DNA of 64,000 nt from an uncultured Muribaculum sp. (GCA_910578835.1 CAJTSK010000007.1:1-64000), one strand, 5' to 3'. Positions 7,839 through 17,037 are shown, counted from the first letter of the stretch. Translations and numbers: made by a program. The notes: generated by a model from the letters alone, not told the origin.

Positions 7839-9776
7839 TTATTGATTTACCAATTTGTTGACTTCTTCAGTCAAATATTCTGCAAAGGTAGCAATTTTCA
7901 TCGTACCTTTATCACCTTCGCCTTGTTTTCTTACAGAAACATCACCATTTTCTGCTTCTTTTTCACCTACAATGAGAAGGTAGGGGATGCGTTTAAGCTC
8001 GTTGTCGCGGATTTTCTTTCCTATTTTTTCGTTTCGGTCATCCACGATTGTGCGTACATCGGCGATATTGAGTTCGCGGGCTACCTTGTGGGCATAGTCG
8101 TTGAATTTTTCGCTGATGGGGAGCACGACTGCCTGATCGGGCACGAGCCAAAGCGGGAAGCGTCCGGCGGTATGTTCAAGCAACACAGCCACAAAGCGCT
8201 CAAGAGAGCCGAAGGGTGCGCGGTGAATCATTACCGGGCGATGCTTCTGGTTGTCGGCACCGGTGTATTCAAGCTGGAAACGCTCCGGAAGGTTATAGTC
8301 TACCTGGATTGTTCCGAGCTGCCAGCGGCGGCCGATGGCATCTTTCACCATGAAGTCGAGCTTCGGTCCGTAGAATGCGGCTTCGCCAAGCTCGGTGCGG
8401 GCGTTCAAGCCCTTTTCTGCACAAGCTTCGATGATTGCCTGCTCGGCAAGATGCCAGTTCTCGTCAGAACCGATATATTTTTCCTTATGGTTGGGGTCAC
8501 GGAGTGAAATCTGTGCCTCGTAGTTGTCAAACTTCAGCGTCTTGAAGATATAGAGGATGATGTCCATTACCTTGAGGAACTCATCTTTTATCTGATCGGG
8601 CGCACAGAAGATATGGGCGTCATCCTGAGTAAATCCGCGTACGCGAGTCAGTCCGTGGAGCTCGCCGCTCTGTTCGTAGCGATACACTGTACCAAACTCG
8701 GCGAGGCGCATCGGCAGGTCGCGGTAAGAGCGGGGATAAGCCTTGAATATCTCACAGTGGTGAGGGCAGTTCATCGGTTTGAGCAGATACTCTTCTCCCT
8801 CTTCGGGGGTGTGTATCGGCTGGAATGAATCCTTGCCATATTTTGCGTAGTGACCTGAGGTCACATAGAGATTTTTGTTACCGATATGGGGAGTGATTAC
8901 CTGAAGGTAGCCATACTGCTTCTGAATCTTGCGGAGGAATTGCTCAAGACGGTCGCGGAGTGCGGCACCCTTTGGAAGCCACAACGGCAGACCTGCACCA
9001 ACGTTGGATGAGAAGGCAAACAGCTCCATCTCTTTTCCGAGCTTGCGGTGGTCGCGCTTCTTTGCTTCTTCGAGTAATACGAGGTATTCGTCGAGCATCT
9101 TCTTCTTGGGGAAAGTGATACCGTAGACGCGCACAAGCTGGTTGCGTGTCTCGTCACCGCGCCAGTATGCGCCTGCGAGCGACATGATTTTCACTGCCTT
9201 GATGGGGGCGGTGTTGGGGATGTGCGGTCCGCGGCAGAGGTCGGTAAACTGTCCCTGGGTATAAGTGGTGATGTGACCATCCTCAAGCTCGCTGATCAGC
9301 TCACATTTGTATTCTTCGTTTCTGTCACCGAACAATTTGAGTGCGTCGGCTTTCGAGATGTCAGCTCTTACGATAGGTTCCTTTTTCTGCGCGAGCTCAA
9401 GCATCTTTTTCTCGATGGCGGGGAAATCGGCGGCGGTGATTGTGTGACCGTTGGTATCGATGTCGTAGTAAAAACCGTTTTCGATAGCCGGACCGATACC
9501 GAACTTCACCCCGGGATAAAGCTCCTGGAGCGCTTCTGCAAGAAGGTGGGCGGAACTGTGCCAGAATGCGTGTTTGCCTTCCGGGTCATCCCATTTGAAA
9601 AGTTTGATTTCGGCATCTGCATTTATGGGGCGGCTAATGTCCCAATCCTCACCATTGACAGTGGCGGCAAGTACATCTTGCGCCAGACGGGTGCTTATGC
9701 TTTCGGCAATAGCCAAGGGAGTTACGCCCTCTTCATATTGCCGTGTGCTTTTGTCGGGAAATGTAATCGTAATCAT
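7839..9776 (-). CDS. thrS: Threonyl-tRNA synthetase
   Basis: Charges tRNA-Thr. The 645-residue class II enzyme has an N-terminal TGS domain (about 1-62), an editing domain with HSSAHLLAEAL near 74, the catalytic core with MNCPHHCEIF near 336 and RVRGFTQDDAH near 381, and a C-terminal anticodon-binding domain (about 540-640). It heads the minus-strand operon thrS-infC-rpmI-rplT. A promoter with both halves and 19-base spacing lies 63-92 bases upstream of the start. Confidence 0.97.
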   Translation of the reverse strand: MITITFPDKSTRQYEEGVTPLAIAESISTRLAQDVLAATVNGEDWDISRPINADAEIKLFKWDDPEGKHAFWHSSAHLLAEALQELYPGVKFGIGPAIENGFYYDIDTNGHTITAADFPAIEKKMLELAQKKEPIVRADISKADALKLFGDRNEEYKCELISELEDGHITTYTQGQFTDLCRGPHIPNTAPIKAVKIMSLAGAYWRGDETRNQLVRVYGITFPKKKMLDEYLVLLEEAKKRDHRKLGKEMELFAFSSNVGAGLPLWLPKGAALRDRLEQFLRKIQKQYGYLQVITPHIGNKNLYVTSGHYAKYGKDSFQPIHTPEEGEEYLLKPMNCPHHCEIFKAYPRSYRDLPMRLAEFGTVYRYEQSGELHGLTRVRGFTQDDAHIFCAPDQIKDEFLKVMDIILYIFKTLKFDNYEAQISLRDPNHKEKYIGSDENWHLAEQAIIEACAEKGLNARTELGEAAFYGPKLDFMVKDAIGRRWQLGTIQVDYNLPERFQLEYTGADNQKHRPVMIHRAPFGSLERFVAVLLEHTAGRFPLWLVPDQAVVLPISEKFNDYAHKVARELNIADVRTIVDDRNEKIGKKIRDNELKRIPYLLIVGEKEAENGDVSVRKQGEGDKGTMKIATFAEYLTEEVNKLVNQ

Positions 9777-9838
9777 TTTTTATCGTTTTAGTTTTTTGCT
9801 GACAGGACGCAATTTGCCCTATCATGCAAAAGCGACTG

Positions 9839-9868
9839 CAAATTTACGCAAATATTTCAAAACCACAA
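9839..9868 (-). promoter_or_regulatory. Promoter of the thrS operon
   Basis: On the minus strand TTG (9868-9866) and TAAATTTG (9846-9839) are separated by 19 bases, a full match to the Bacteroidota -33/-7 pattern. The leader to the thrS ATG is about 60 bases. Confidence 0.7.
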
Positions 9869-9907
9869 ATAAAAAGAGTAGAAGGCTAAATGTAAATTTG
9901 TGTTAAA

Positions 9908-10912
9908 TCACTTGCTGCGGCTGAGTGACGAGTAGGTGGTGATTCGGCGCAGGAAGTAGGAGAAAAGGATGTTGGGGCGCGACGGAAGCAGATTGACCGC
10001 AGGATGGGTCTTGTAGGCATGAGCCATTTTACGGAAATCGCGGTGGGCGCGGAGCACAGCCGACGCGTTTTTGAAATCAAGCGATGCGACAAACTTGCCC
10101 CATGCCGCCGTGTCGTATAGGCGGCGTATGAAGAGCCTGCGACGGCGGCAGCTGTCGGGGAGATTTTTGTGGAGCAGCAGCAGGTTGTTGCGGAAGTTAA
10201 GGTAAGTCTTGCGCGGGTTGGAGGCTGGCAATGTGCCTCCTCCGAGATGGTGGACCACGCTTTGCGGCACTACCTCGATTTTGTAGCCGGCAAGTTTTAT
10301 GCGCCAGCAAAGGTCGATCTCTTCCATGTGGGCAAAGAAGTCGGCGTCAAGCCCTCCGGCTTGTTGGTAAAGTTCTGTCCTTACCATTAGCGCGGCACCC
10401 GAAGCCCAGAATATCTCGGCTACATCGTCATATTGCCCTTTGTCGGTCTCTATTGTGTCAAATATCCTGCCTCGGCAATAGGGGTAGCCGTTGCAGTCAA
10501 GAAAGCCACCTGAAGCTCCTGCATATTCAAAGCAGTCAGGTTGCTCCACCGCACGTATCTTGGGCTGTACCGCCCCTGTCGCGGGGTGGGTCTCCATGTA
10601 TTCGTAGAGCGTGTTGAGCCAGCCGCTTGTGGTGGCTACGTCACTATTGAGCAACACCGTATAACGGTAGCGCGTCATGGCTATCGCGCGGTTGTAGCCC
10701 TCGGCAAACCCATAGTTTTGTTCGAGTCTCACCGTTTTCACTTCCGGAAAATCGCGGGCAAGCAGTTGAAGGGAGCAGTCGGTGCTTCCGTTGTCAGCTA
10801 CTATTATGTCGGCGATACCGGGGTCGGTGGTCTTTACGACTTCAGGCAGAAAGCGCGACAGCATTTTCTCGCCGTTCCAGTTCAGTATTATTACAGCTAC
10901 AGGCTTATCCAT
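9908..10912 (-). CDS. Family 2 glycosyltransferase
   Basis: The 334-residue protein begins at ATG 10912; the open frame extends further upstream, but only inside the neighbouring gene. The GT-A fold is plain: VAVIILNWNGEKML at the start, ADIIVADNGSTDCS near residue 38, LLNSDV (the metal-binding DxD-like site) near 89 and FAHMEEIDLCWR near 202. It is related to rhamnosyl- and other sugar transferases of cell-envelope polysaccharides; the donor and acceptor are unknown. It overlaps the acyltransferase gene by eight bases, so the two are translationally coupled, and a role in lipopolysaccharide or another envelope glycan is likely. Confidence 0.85.
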   Translation of the reverse strand: MDKPVAVIILNWNGEKMLSRFLPEVVKTTDPGIADIIVADNGSTDCSLQLLARDFPEVKTVRLEQNYGFAEGYNRAIAMTRYRYTVLLNSDVATTSGWLNTLYEYMETHPATGAVQPKIRAVEQPDCFEYAGASGGFLDCNGYPYCRGRIFDTIETDKGQYDDVAEIFWASGAALMVRTELYQQAGGLDADFFAHMEEIDLCWRIKLAGYKIEVVPQSVVHHLGGGTLPASNPRKTYLNFRNNLLLLHKNLPDSCRRRRLFIRRLYDTAAWGKFVASLDFKNASAVLRAHRDFRKMAHAYKTHPAVNLLPSRPNILFSYFLRRITTYSSLSRSK

Positions 10913-11837
10913 TGCATCGGGTGTCGGCAGGGGTGTTGTCAGAATAATCCACTTTGTTTTTCCAGCGGCGATGGCTCCATAGCCATATCGACGGCTGTCG
11001 CAAGATAGTGGTCTCCAGCATGCGGGTGTAAGTGTCGGTAATCGCAAACTGAGGCAGTTCCGCGGCATTATCGGTGATAAGGCGCGCTGTGATGCGATAA
11101 TGTCCACGGCTGAGTTTTTCCATGTCCCAGTATATCGCCACGAGGTCAAGCTTGCGCACTATCGTCTCTGTGCCGGTGATGATTGCAGTGGGGTGGTTGA
11201 GAAACTTTAGCACGTGTACAGTGTCGTTGTGGCTTGGCTTCTGGTCGCTCATAAAGCCGGTGATTGACAGCTTGCCGTCGCGACGCAGGCGCAAAAGGTC
11301 GCGGAACACAAGGCGCTTGTCGTAAGACACCGAGCCGAAGCGGCTGCGGAGCTTCAGGAAATAGGCATCAAACCACGGGTTGGTGAGCGGTCGGTACACC
11401 TGGGCAAACACGGTCTCCGCCCCCGGCTTGTGGCGGGTCCAGAGGGTGATGGAGGGTGCCCACTCCCAGTTGCCGCAATGGGAGAAATACATGGCAAGCG
11501 ACCTTCCTTCATCAAAATAGCGGTCGATTATATCCGTGCCGACAAATTCCATGCGGCGGCGCATTTCCTCGTCGCTTACATGGGCGAGCTTGATGGTCTC
11601 CATGAAGTAATCGGTGAAATGGCGATAAAATTGGCGTGCTACCTTTTTCTGCTCCTTTTCGCTCATGTCAGGAAATGATGTGGCGATATTTTCCTTTACC
11701 ACATCGCGGCGGTAGCGCGCTATATGATAGACCACCACAAAAAGCAGGTCGCTGATTATGTACAATGCGCGGAATGGGAGGCGCGCCATGCCGTTAAGTA
11801 TCCATCCGAGCGGAGTATAATACCAGGCGTATTTCAT
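10905..11837 (-). CDS. Lipid A type acyltransferase (LpxL/HtrB family)
   Basis: Membrane-bound acyltransferase of 310 residues that adds a secondary acyl chain to lipid A or a related lipid. It has a hydrophobic N-terminal anchor near residues 18-40. The catalytic HxxxxE motif is HCGNWE near 120, followed by RPLTNPWFDAYF near 148 and GFMSDQKPS near 194. The family usually shows HxxxxD or HxxxxE, so the residue is acceptable. Its start overlaps the mtaB end by four bases and its end overlaps the glycosyltransferase, an arrangement that suggests one transcript of three genes. Confidence 0.85.
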   Translation of the reverse strand: MKYAWYYTPLGWILNGMARLPFRALYIISDLLFVVVYHIARYRRDVVKENIATSFPDMSEKEQKKVARQFYRHFTDYFMETIKLAHVSDEEMRRRMEFVGTDIIDRYFDEGRSLAMYFSHCGNWEWAPSITLWTRHKPGAETVFAQVYRPLTNPWFDAYFLKLRSRFGSVSYDKRLVFRDLLRLRRDGKLSITGFMSDQKPSHNDTVHVLKFLNHPTAIITGTETIVRKLDLVAIYWDMEKLSRGHYRITARLITDNAAELPQFAITDTYTRMLETTILRQPSIWLWSHRRWKNKVDYSDNTPADTRCNG

Positions 11838-13153
11838 ATCTCTACTTCTCCTTTTACAAATTCTCCCGACGGGTCGGCTTCGCCCAGTCTTACATTGACG
11901 ATTGTGCCGGCAAGCGAGCGGTCGGCATCTACCTCTACCTTTATATAATTGTCGGTAAATCCGCTCATGGGCTTTTTGCCGTGGGGGTGTTCAAGCAATA
12001 CCGGTCTTGTCGTGCCGGTAAACCTTGAGGTGAATGCCGCGAGCTTCTGTTCCGACAGACCTATCATCACATTGGTCCTGCGGTGTTTCTCCTGCTGGCT
12101 TACCACATGCTCTATGCCGAGCGCGCGTGTGTTGGGGCGCTCAGAGTAGGGGAACACATGAAGTCGCGATATATCGAGCGATTCCACGAAACTGCGTGAG
12201 GCTTCAAACAGCTCTTCTGTCTCTCCGCGCGCTCCGGCGATGAGGTCGACTCCTATAAATGCGTGGGGCATCGCCGAGCGTATACGGTTTACGCGGTCGC
12301 TGAACAGGGAGGTGTCGTAATGGCGGCGCATCAGTCGCAGTACCTCGTCGCTTCCCGCCTGCAGCGGAACATGGAAATGGGGCATGAAACGCTTTGAGCC
12401 GGCTACCCATTCGATTATCTCCGGGGTGAGCAGGTTGGGCTCTATTGACGATATGCGGTAGCGCTCTATTCCGTCTACCTCGTCGAGAGCTTTGATAAGG
12501 TCGTGGAATGTGTCGGTGCGTCCTTTGCCGAAATCACCTATGTTGACACCAGTCAACACGATCTCTTTGCCCCCTTCGGCTGCTACCGCCGCCGCTTGTC
12601 CCACAAGCATGTCGATACTTCCCGAACGGCTCCTTCCGCGTGCCATCGGTATGGTGCAGTAGCTACACCAGTAGTCGCAGCCATCCTGCACCTTGAGGAA
12701 ATAGCGTGTGCGGTCGCCGCGTGAACATGACGGGTCAAATGTGGCTATGTCGCGTGTCGGGGTTATGAATGTGGCTTTTTCTCTCTTTTCACGCCATTGT
12801 GCGAGATACTCGACCAGCGCGAGCTTGCGGTCGGTGCCCGCTACGATTGCCACGCCCGGTATCGACGCGATTTCTTCGCTTTTGAGCTGGGCATAGCAGC
12901 CGGTCACCACTATTGCCGCCTCCGGATAGGTGCGGTTGAAGCGGTGTATCGCCTGGCGGCATTTCTTGTCGGCGATTTCGGTGACGCTGCATGTGTTGAT
13001 GACAACAAAGTCGGGCGACTCTCCCGCCTGGACACGGCGTATGCCGTTGTCGGCAAATAGGCGTGCGACAGTGGAGGTCTCCGCAAAGTTGAGTTTGCAG
13101 CCGAATGTGTGAAACAGCGCGGTGCCGTTGCCAAATGTTGTATTGTCAATCAT
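11834..13153 (-). CDS. mtaB: tRNA t6A37 methylthiotransferase MtaB
   Basis: Radical-SAM enzyme that adds a methylthio group to t6A at position 37 of ANN-decoding tRNAs. The 439 residues show the N-terminal UPF0004 domain (HTFGCKLN, INTCSVT, DKKCRQ, GCYAQ) with three cysteines for one Fe-S cluster. The radical-SAM CxxxCxxC is in DGCDYWCSYCTIPMARGRSRS near 152-172, and a C-terminal TRAM-like region follows. The TCSVT...DKKCRQ wording separates MtaB from MiaB and RimO. The ATG at 13153 agrees with the family's usual start, which puts a -7 box only five bases upstream. Confidence 0.92.
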   Translation of the reverse strand: MIDNTTFGNGTALFHTFGCKLNFAETSTVARLFADNGIRRVQAGESPDFVVINTCSVTEIADKKCRQAIHRFNRTYPEAAIVVTGCYAQLKSEEIASIPGVAIVAGTDRKLALVEYLAQWREKREKATFITPTRDIATFDPSCSRGDRTRYFLKVQDGCDYWCSYCTIPMARGRSRSGSIDMLVGQAAAVAAEGGKEIVLTGVNIGDFGKGRTDTFHDLIKALDEVDGIERYRISSIEPNLLTPEIIEWVAGSKRFMPHFHVPLQAGSDEVLRLMRRHYDTSLFSDRVNRIRSAMPHAFIGVDLIAGARGETEELFEASRSFVESLDISRLHVFPYSERPNTRALGIEHVVSQQEKHRRTNVMIGLSEQKLAAFTSRFTGTTRPVLLEHPHGKKPMSGFTDNYIKVEVDADRSLAGTIVNVRLGEADPSGEFVKGEVEI

Positions 13154-13157
13154 ACTG

Positions 13158-13165
13158 CAAAATTA
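13158..13165 (-). promoter_or_regulatory. -7-like box very close to the mtaB start
   Basis: CAAAATTA on the plus strand reads TAATTTTG on the minus strand. If used, transcription would start at or next to the mtaB ATG and give a nearly leaderless message. No -33 TTG is seen, so confidence is low. Confidence 0.25.
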
Positions 13166-13229
13166 CTACAATCTAATTATTAATTATAATAGGAGGGGAT
13201 AAATTCTCGGTTATTAAGAATAAATGTGT

Positions 13230-13237
13230 ACATTTGT
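13230..13237 (+). promoter_or_regulatory. -7 box of the acyl-CoA ligase gene
   Basis: TACATTTG fits the -7 consensus and overlaps an upstream in-frame ATG at 13234. This supports the later ATG at 13288 as the true start. The -33 half is not evident. Confidence 0.45.
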
Positions 13238-13287
13238 ACCCCTTGTTTCAAACTATTTTTCCTCACGATTGTAATATACACTATATT

Positions 13288-14958
13288 ATGGATATACCCG
13301 GACACCTTAACGATATATATGCCGCAGGATTTCGCGATAACTGGTCGCTTCCCGCTATTACCGATTACTCTACCGGTAAGACATTTACCTACAAGTCACT
13401 CTCTTATGAGATAGCGAGGATTCATATGACCTATGAACTGAGCGGTCTGAAGCAGGGCGACAGGGTGGCACTTATCGGCAAGAACTCTCCGGGATGGATA
13501 CTCGTGTTTATCGCCACCATTACCTATGGCGCCACGATTGTGCCCATATTGCAGGATTTCAATCCCGCCGACGCGCAGCATATCATCAACCATTCGGAGA
13601 GCGTGATGCTATTTGTCGATGACAACATCTGGGAGTCATTTGAACTTGAAAAGATGTCGCGGTTGCGCGGGGTGATTTCGCTCAACAGCGGCAAGGTGCT
13701 TGCCGAGGACCCTCGCAACGGGGGTGTGCTCTCCAATGTGTCAAAAAATATCAACCGCCGTTTCCGCCGCAAATACAAAGGGGAGTTTGTGTCCGAATAT
13801 GTGCGCTATGTCACTCCGTCCGACGATGCGGTGGCGGTGCTTAACTACACTTCCGGCACCACAGGCTTCTCAAAGGGCGTGATGCTTACTTACCGCAACC
13901 TTTGGGGCAATGTGAGTTTCGGCATCAAGTCGCGTCTCCATTACCAGGGTTCGCGCTGCCTGTCGTTTCTGCCGCTTGCCCATGCTTATGGTTGTGCGTT
14001 TGACATGCTTGTGCCGCTTGCCGTGGGCACTCATGTCACGGTGTTTGGCAAAATCCCGTCACCCAATCTATTGCTGAAAGCCCTGTCAGAGGTCAAGCCC
14101 AATCTTGTTATCTGCGTCCCGCTTATCCTTGAAAAGATTTACCGCAAGCAGATATTGCCGATGCTCACCCGCAAGGGCGTGAGATGGGCGTTGCAGGTGC
14201 CCGGTGTCGATAAGGCGTTTTATGCCATCATACGCCGCAAACTTGTAGAGGCGTTTGGCGGTGAGTTTGAGGAAGTGATTGTCGGCGGTGCTCCGCTCAA
14301 TCATGAGGTGGAGGCGTTTCTTCACCGTATCAAGTTTCCGTTTACGGTAGGTTACGGCATGACGGAGTGTGGACCGCTTATCAGCTACACCCCGTGGCGT
14401 CAGTTTGTAGTCGGCTCTTCAGGCCGGACTTTGCCCCATATCATGGAGAGCAAAATCTTGAGCGATGACCCGGTCAACACGCCGGGAGAGATATGTGTGC
14501 GTGGCGTGAATGTCATGAAAGGCTACTATAAGAATGAGGTTGCCACCGAGGCGGTGCTTGACCCCGATGGTTGGCTGCACACAGGTGATATGGGCACACG
14601 TTCCGATGACGGCACCATATTTATCAAAGGACGTTACAAGACGATGATATTGTCGTCAAACGGTCAGAATATATATCCCGAGGAAATCGAGGCGAAGCTT
14701 AACAATATGCCTTATGTATCGGAAAGTCTTGTTGTCGAGCGAAACAACCGTCTTGTCGCGCTTGTATATCCCGATTACGAGGCGATGGATAAGTTTGGCA
14801 TGACCAACGAGCAGCTACCCGAAGAGATGGAGCGCATACTCGCCGACCTTAACAAACTCGTGGCGCCATATGAGCGCGTAGACCGCATCCAGCTTATTGC
14901 CAACGAATTTGAAAAGACACCGAAACGCTCCATCAAGCGCTATCTCTACAACGCGTAG
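13288..14958 (+). CDS. Long-chain acyl-CoA ligase (AMP-binding enzyme)
   Basis: Activates a fatty acid through an acyl-adenylate and loads it on CoA. The protein has 556 residues from ATG 13288; an earlier ATG (13234) adds 18 residues unlike the family and falls in the promoter. Motifs: VLNYTSGTTGFSKGVM near 194 (phosphate loop), VGYGMTECGPLISY near 356, LHTGDMG near 431 and KGRYKTMILSSNGQNIYPEEIE near 445, then KRSIKRYLYN with the C-terminal lysine. It is shorter than plant and animal long-chain ligases but normal for Bacteroidales. It is monocistronic and divergent from mtaB. Confidence 0.85.
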   Translation: MDIPGHLNDIYAAGFRDNWSLPAITDYSTGKTFTYKSLSYEIARIHMTYELSGLKQGDRVALIGKNSPGWILVFIATITYGATIVPILQDFNPADAQHIINHSESVMLFVDDNIWESFELEKMSRLRGVISLNSGKVLAEDPRNGGVLSNVSKNINRRFRRKYKGEFVSEYVRYVTPSDDAVAVLNYTSGTTGFSKGVMLTYRNLWGNVSFGIKSRLHYQGSRCLSFLPLAHAYGCAFDMLVPLAVGTHVTVFGKIPSPNLLLKALSEVKPNLVICVPLILEKIYRKQILPMLTRKGVRWALQVPGVDKAFYAIIRRKLVEAFGGEFEEVIVGGAPLNHEVEAFLHRIKFPFTVGYGMTECGPLISYTPWRQFVVGSSGRTLPHIMESKILSDDPVNTPGEICVRGVNVMKGYYKNEVATEAVLDPDGWLHTGDMGTRSDDGTIFIKGRYKTMILSSNGQNIYPEEIEAKLNNMPYVSESLVVERNNRLVALVYPDYEAMDKFGMTNEQLPEEMERILADLNKLVAPYERVDRIQLIANEFEKTPKRSIKRYLYNA

Positions 14959-14963
14959 CTGCC

Positions 14964-14983
14964 ATTTATTATTAAACAAGCTC
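14964..14983 (+). repeat. Solo end of the interspersed insertion element
   Basis: Twenty bases (ATTTATTATTAAACAAGCTC) identical to the right end of the element at 18721-19068. They are followed by TTA at 14984-14986, a TNA flank. That TTA is also the stop codon (TAA, minus strand) of the barrel-protein gene. It fills the five-base-plus gap between two convergent genes. No opposite end is seen, so it is a remnant or a terminator-like reuse of the end. Confidence 0.6.
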
Positions 14984-15763
14984 TTAGAATACATATCCGA
15001 ATCCGAAATTTAGATAAATCGGATAAAGATCAAACGATACTGTCTTGAATGAGGAGTTGAATATGTCGTTAAGTCCCCAAGTGAGGTTCGCGTTGATTAC
15101 AAGATGTCTCATGGCAAGCCATGAACCACCAGCCTGCAAGCCCCATTGGAAAAGTCGTATGTCGTCAGAGAAATCGTATGTCGCATAAGCGTCTTCTTCA
15201 AATGTGACTTTATTTCCTGTCGGTCCGCCTTCTCTAAGATAACCGTTATGAACTTCTCCATTGAAGTCATTGTTTAAAGCCAGGGCGATGTAGGGTCCAA
15301 AATTTATCTTCCATCGCTTGTTAATCTTAAAATTGGCGGTTACAGGAAACGCGATTTGTTTGGAACTGTATGCTGTACGGACTTTTCCTGTCCAGTTGCC
15401 GCTTATCGTATTTCCATCCATGGCAATCTCCATTCCGTAATTCTTAACGGAGGCACGGGTTTTCATGCTTTTTTCTTCAAGGCGCACCCCTATGGCGACA
15501 CCCCAACGCTGTGATTGCGTAAACCATTTTGTTATCGTCGTGCCTATCTGGAGGTTGAGGCTTGGATTATAACTGTCGATATGCCGTATTTCCGCAGGCA
15601 TGGGAATCGGTGCCGAACCGCCGATATTGATTGCTGCGTAAACTTCGTATTGAAGTCCCGGCTTGGATGACCATTGGATGCTTCTGGGTTTGTCGTTCTG
15701 TGCCTTTAGTGTTATTGCTGTCAGCATGACAAACAATAATATACTGTATTTCTTTATTTTCAT
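14984..15763 (-). CDS. Outer-membrane beta-barrel protein paired with a PCMD lipoprotein
   Basis: The 259-residue protein starts with a signal peptide (about 1-21, ending TLKAQ). The mature part has alternating hydrophobic strands, several Trp/Tyr/Phe girdle residues and an aromatic C-terminus (LNFGFGYVF) as required for barrel insertion. It resembles the porin-family/PorT-like small barrels annotated in Bacteroidales, without a finer assignment. It starts 11 bases after the PCMD lipoprotein gene, so the two should be co-transcribed. The same combination recurs at 25.4-28.7 kb on the other strand. Confidence 0.65.
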   Translation of the reverse strand: MKIKKYSILLFVMLTAITLKAQNDKPRSIQWSSKPGLQYEVYAAINIGGSAPIPMPAEIRHIDSYNPSLNLQIGTTITKWFTQSQRWGVAIGVRLEEKSMKTRASVKNYGMEIAMDGNTISGNWTGKVRTAYSSKQIAFPVTANFKINKRWKINFGPYIALALNNDFNGEVHNGYLREGGPTGNKVTFEEDAYATYDFSDDIRLFQWGLQAGGSWLAMRHLVINANLTWGLNDIFNSSFKTVSFDLYPIYLNFGFGYVF

Positions 15764-15774
15764 CGGTCGGTTAA

Positions 15775-16902
15775 TTATTGGATTTCACTATCATCGCAAA
15801 TAAGGCTCATCTCATCAATAAAAAGTTTGCTGCCAAGCGCTCCGGAAAAATAATCTCCGTCGACGCTCGATGAACATACTATTGTAATGCTGTAGCCACC
15901 CTCTCTAAGTTTTTTCGCGTCAATATCTTTACCGGGGCGTTGGATAAACGGAATGGAGAATTTAGTCCATTCATCAACAGACTCTTCATTTATCAGACGC
16001 GCGACAGCTATGATATTTGGATTGTCTTCTGCAACAAAATTAGTGCCGTCAAGCATTTCCATGCCGGGCGTGACTTCAAAGAATACAGCCTGTATACTGC
16101 AACCGTCTTTCTTGTCAGGAACTTCGATAAGGTTACCGCCGTCGGCACGATAATATACCGGCCCGGGGGTATATTTGTAATATCCTTCAAGCATTTTGGG
16201 ATTGTTGAAAAACGGCATTCCAAATTGGGTCGCTTCACGAGGACGTGACAAGGCGTTGGTTATGTCAAATTTTCCAATGAAAAGGCTGCCGGCAGCCATC
16301 GGTTTTTTGCCGAGTTTGCCAAATGCTCCTGTACTGCGTGTTTCCATGACAGCACATTTGCCGGTTACTCCGTCGTTACCTTGATAGGTAGGAAATGTTT
16401 CGGGTGTTTTGCCAAGTCCCGTGAGCGCAAATCCGGCATTACCGCTTGCCCAGGAAAATGCCTCTCCGCCATTTGCCCCGATTTCATAAAATACATCATA
16501 GGAATAGCTGTTTTTGCTGACAAGTCTGACATTCTCAAAATCGTAATTAAGGTTTGCGGTGCCGGTAGCCTGGACTACGACGGTGTATGATTTATGCTGT
16601 TCCTTGTCTTCTGAAGTCACCACGTAGCGTTGAGGTGTCGAAAAGTCGAGCGCAGTACCGCTCGGAGGATTAATTTCCGCTCCCGGAGTGAGTTTGAAGC
16701 AAGGTGACAGATTGCGTATGTTTGTCCCTGCTTTTACAATAAATGTAACTTTGTCATTGGTGATGACCGGTTCGCGGGTCATCTCTACGCCGGGCAGGAA
16801 AGCTTCGGTTATGTCACACTCTGCATTCAGTGGCTCTTTGCTGATACATGAATTTAAATAGAGGGCAATTATTAAAAGTGTCGCCCATTTTAATGATGCC
16901 AT
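15775..16902 (-). CDS. PCMD-domain surface lipoprotein
   Basis: Lipoprotein of 375 residues with the lipobox cysteine at residue 19 (LNSC). A small Ig-like domain (about 25-112) contains the phrase AGTNIRNLSPCFKLTPGAE, which resembles DUF5018-type domains. The rest (about 117-370) is a PCMD domain, a family named for putative carbohydrate metabolism: NYDFENV, GNAGFAL, MAAGSLFIGKF, LEGYYKYTPGPVYY and a C-terminal GDYFSGALGSKLFIDE. The same landmarks occur in the proteins at 23174-25378 and 27101-28684. Known PCMD structures are beta-sandwiches; a glycan-binding or hydrolytic role is assumed, not shown. A -7 box lies 26 bases upstream. Confidence 0.75.
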   Translation of the reverse strand: MASLKWATLLIIALYLNSCISKEPLNAECDITEAFLPGVEMTREPVITNDKVTFIVKAGTNIRNLSPCFKLTPGAEINPPSGTALDFSTPQRYVVTSEDKEQHKSYTVVVQATGTANLNYDFENVRLVSKNSYSYDVFYEIGANGGEAFSWASGNAGFALTGLGKTPETFPTYQGNDGVTGKCAVMETRSTGAFGKLGKKPMAAGSLFIGKFDITNALSRPREATQFGMPFFNNPKMLEGYYKYTPGPVYYRADGGNLIEVPDKKDGCSIQAVFFEVTPGMEMLDGTNFVAEDNPNIIAVARLINEESVDEWTKFSIPFIQRPGKDIDAKKLREGGYSITIVCSSSVDGDYFSGALGSKLFIDEMSLICDDSEIQ

Positions 16903-16927
16903 TGCTTTTTGTTTTGATTTCGCGAGG

Positions 16928-16935
16928 CAAAGTTA
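16928..16935 (-). promoter_or_regulatory. -7 box TAACTTTG (minus strand)
   Basis: CAAAGTTA on the plus strand. It lies 26 bases before the PCMD lipoprotein start. No good -33 half is seen. Confidence 0.5.
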
Positions 16936-17029
16936 CCTATTTAATTTGGTATTGCAGATGGTTTGACGGATATTATGCCGTTTTGTTGAGGTAGATTTTT
17001 TTTATTTTATTCATAAGAAAAAAATTACA

Positions 17030-17037
17030 TAACTTTG
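17030..17037 (+). promoter_or_regulatory. -7 box TAACTTTG
   Basis: It lies 76 bases before the lipoprotein ATG at 17113. The leader contains a short inverted repeat CGCCA/TGGCG (17054-17058, 17070-17074). The -33 region is T-rich without a clear TTG. Confidence 0.5.

Noticed and set aside
7797..8507. Open frame of 236 codons antisense to thrS
   Set aside because: Shadow of thrS; no recognisable protein features.
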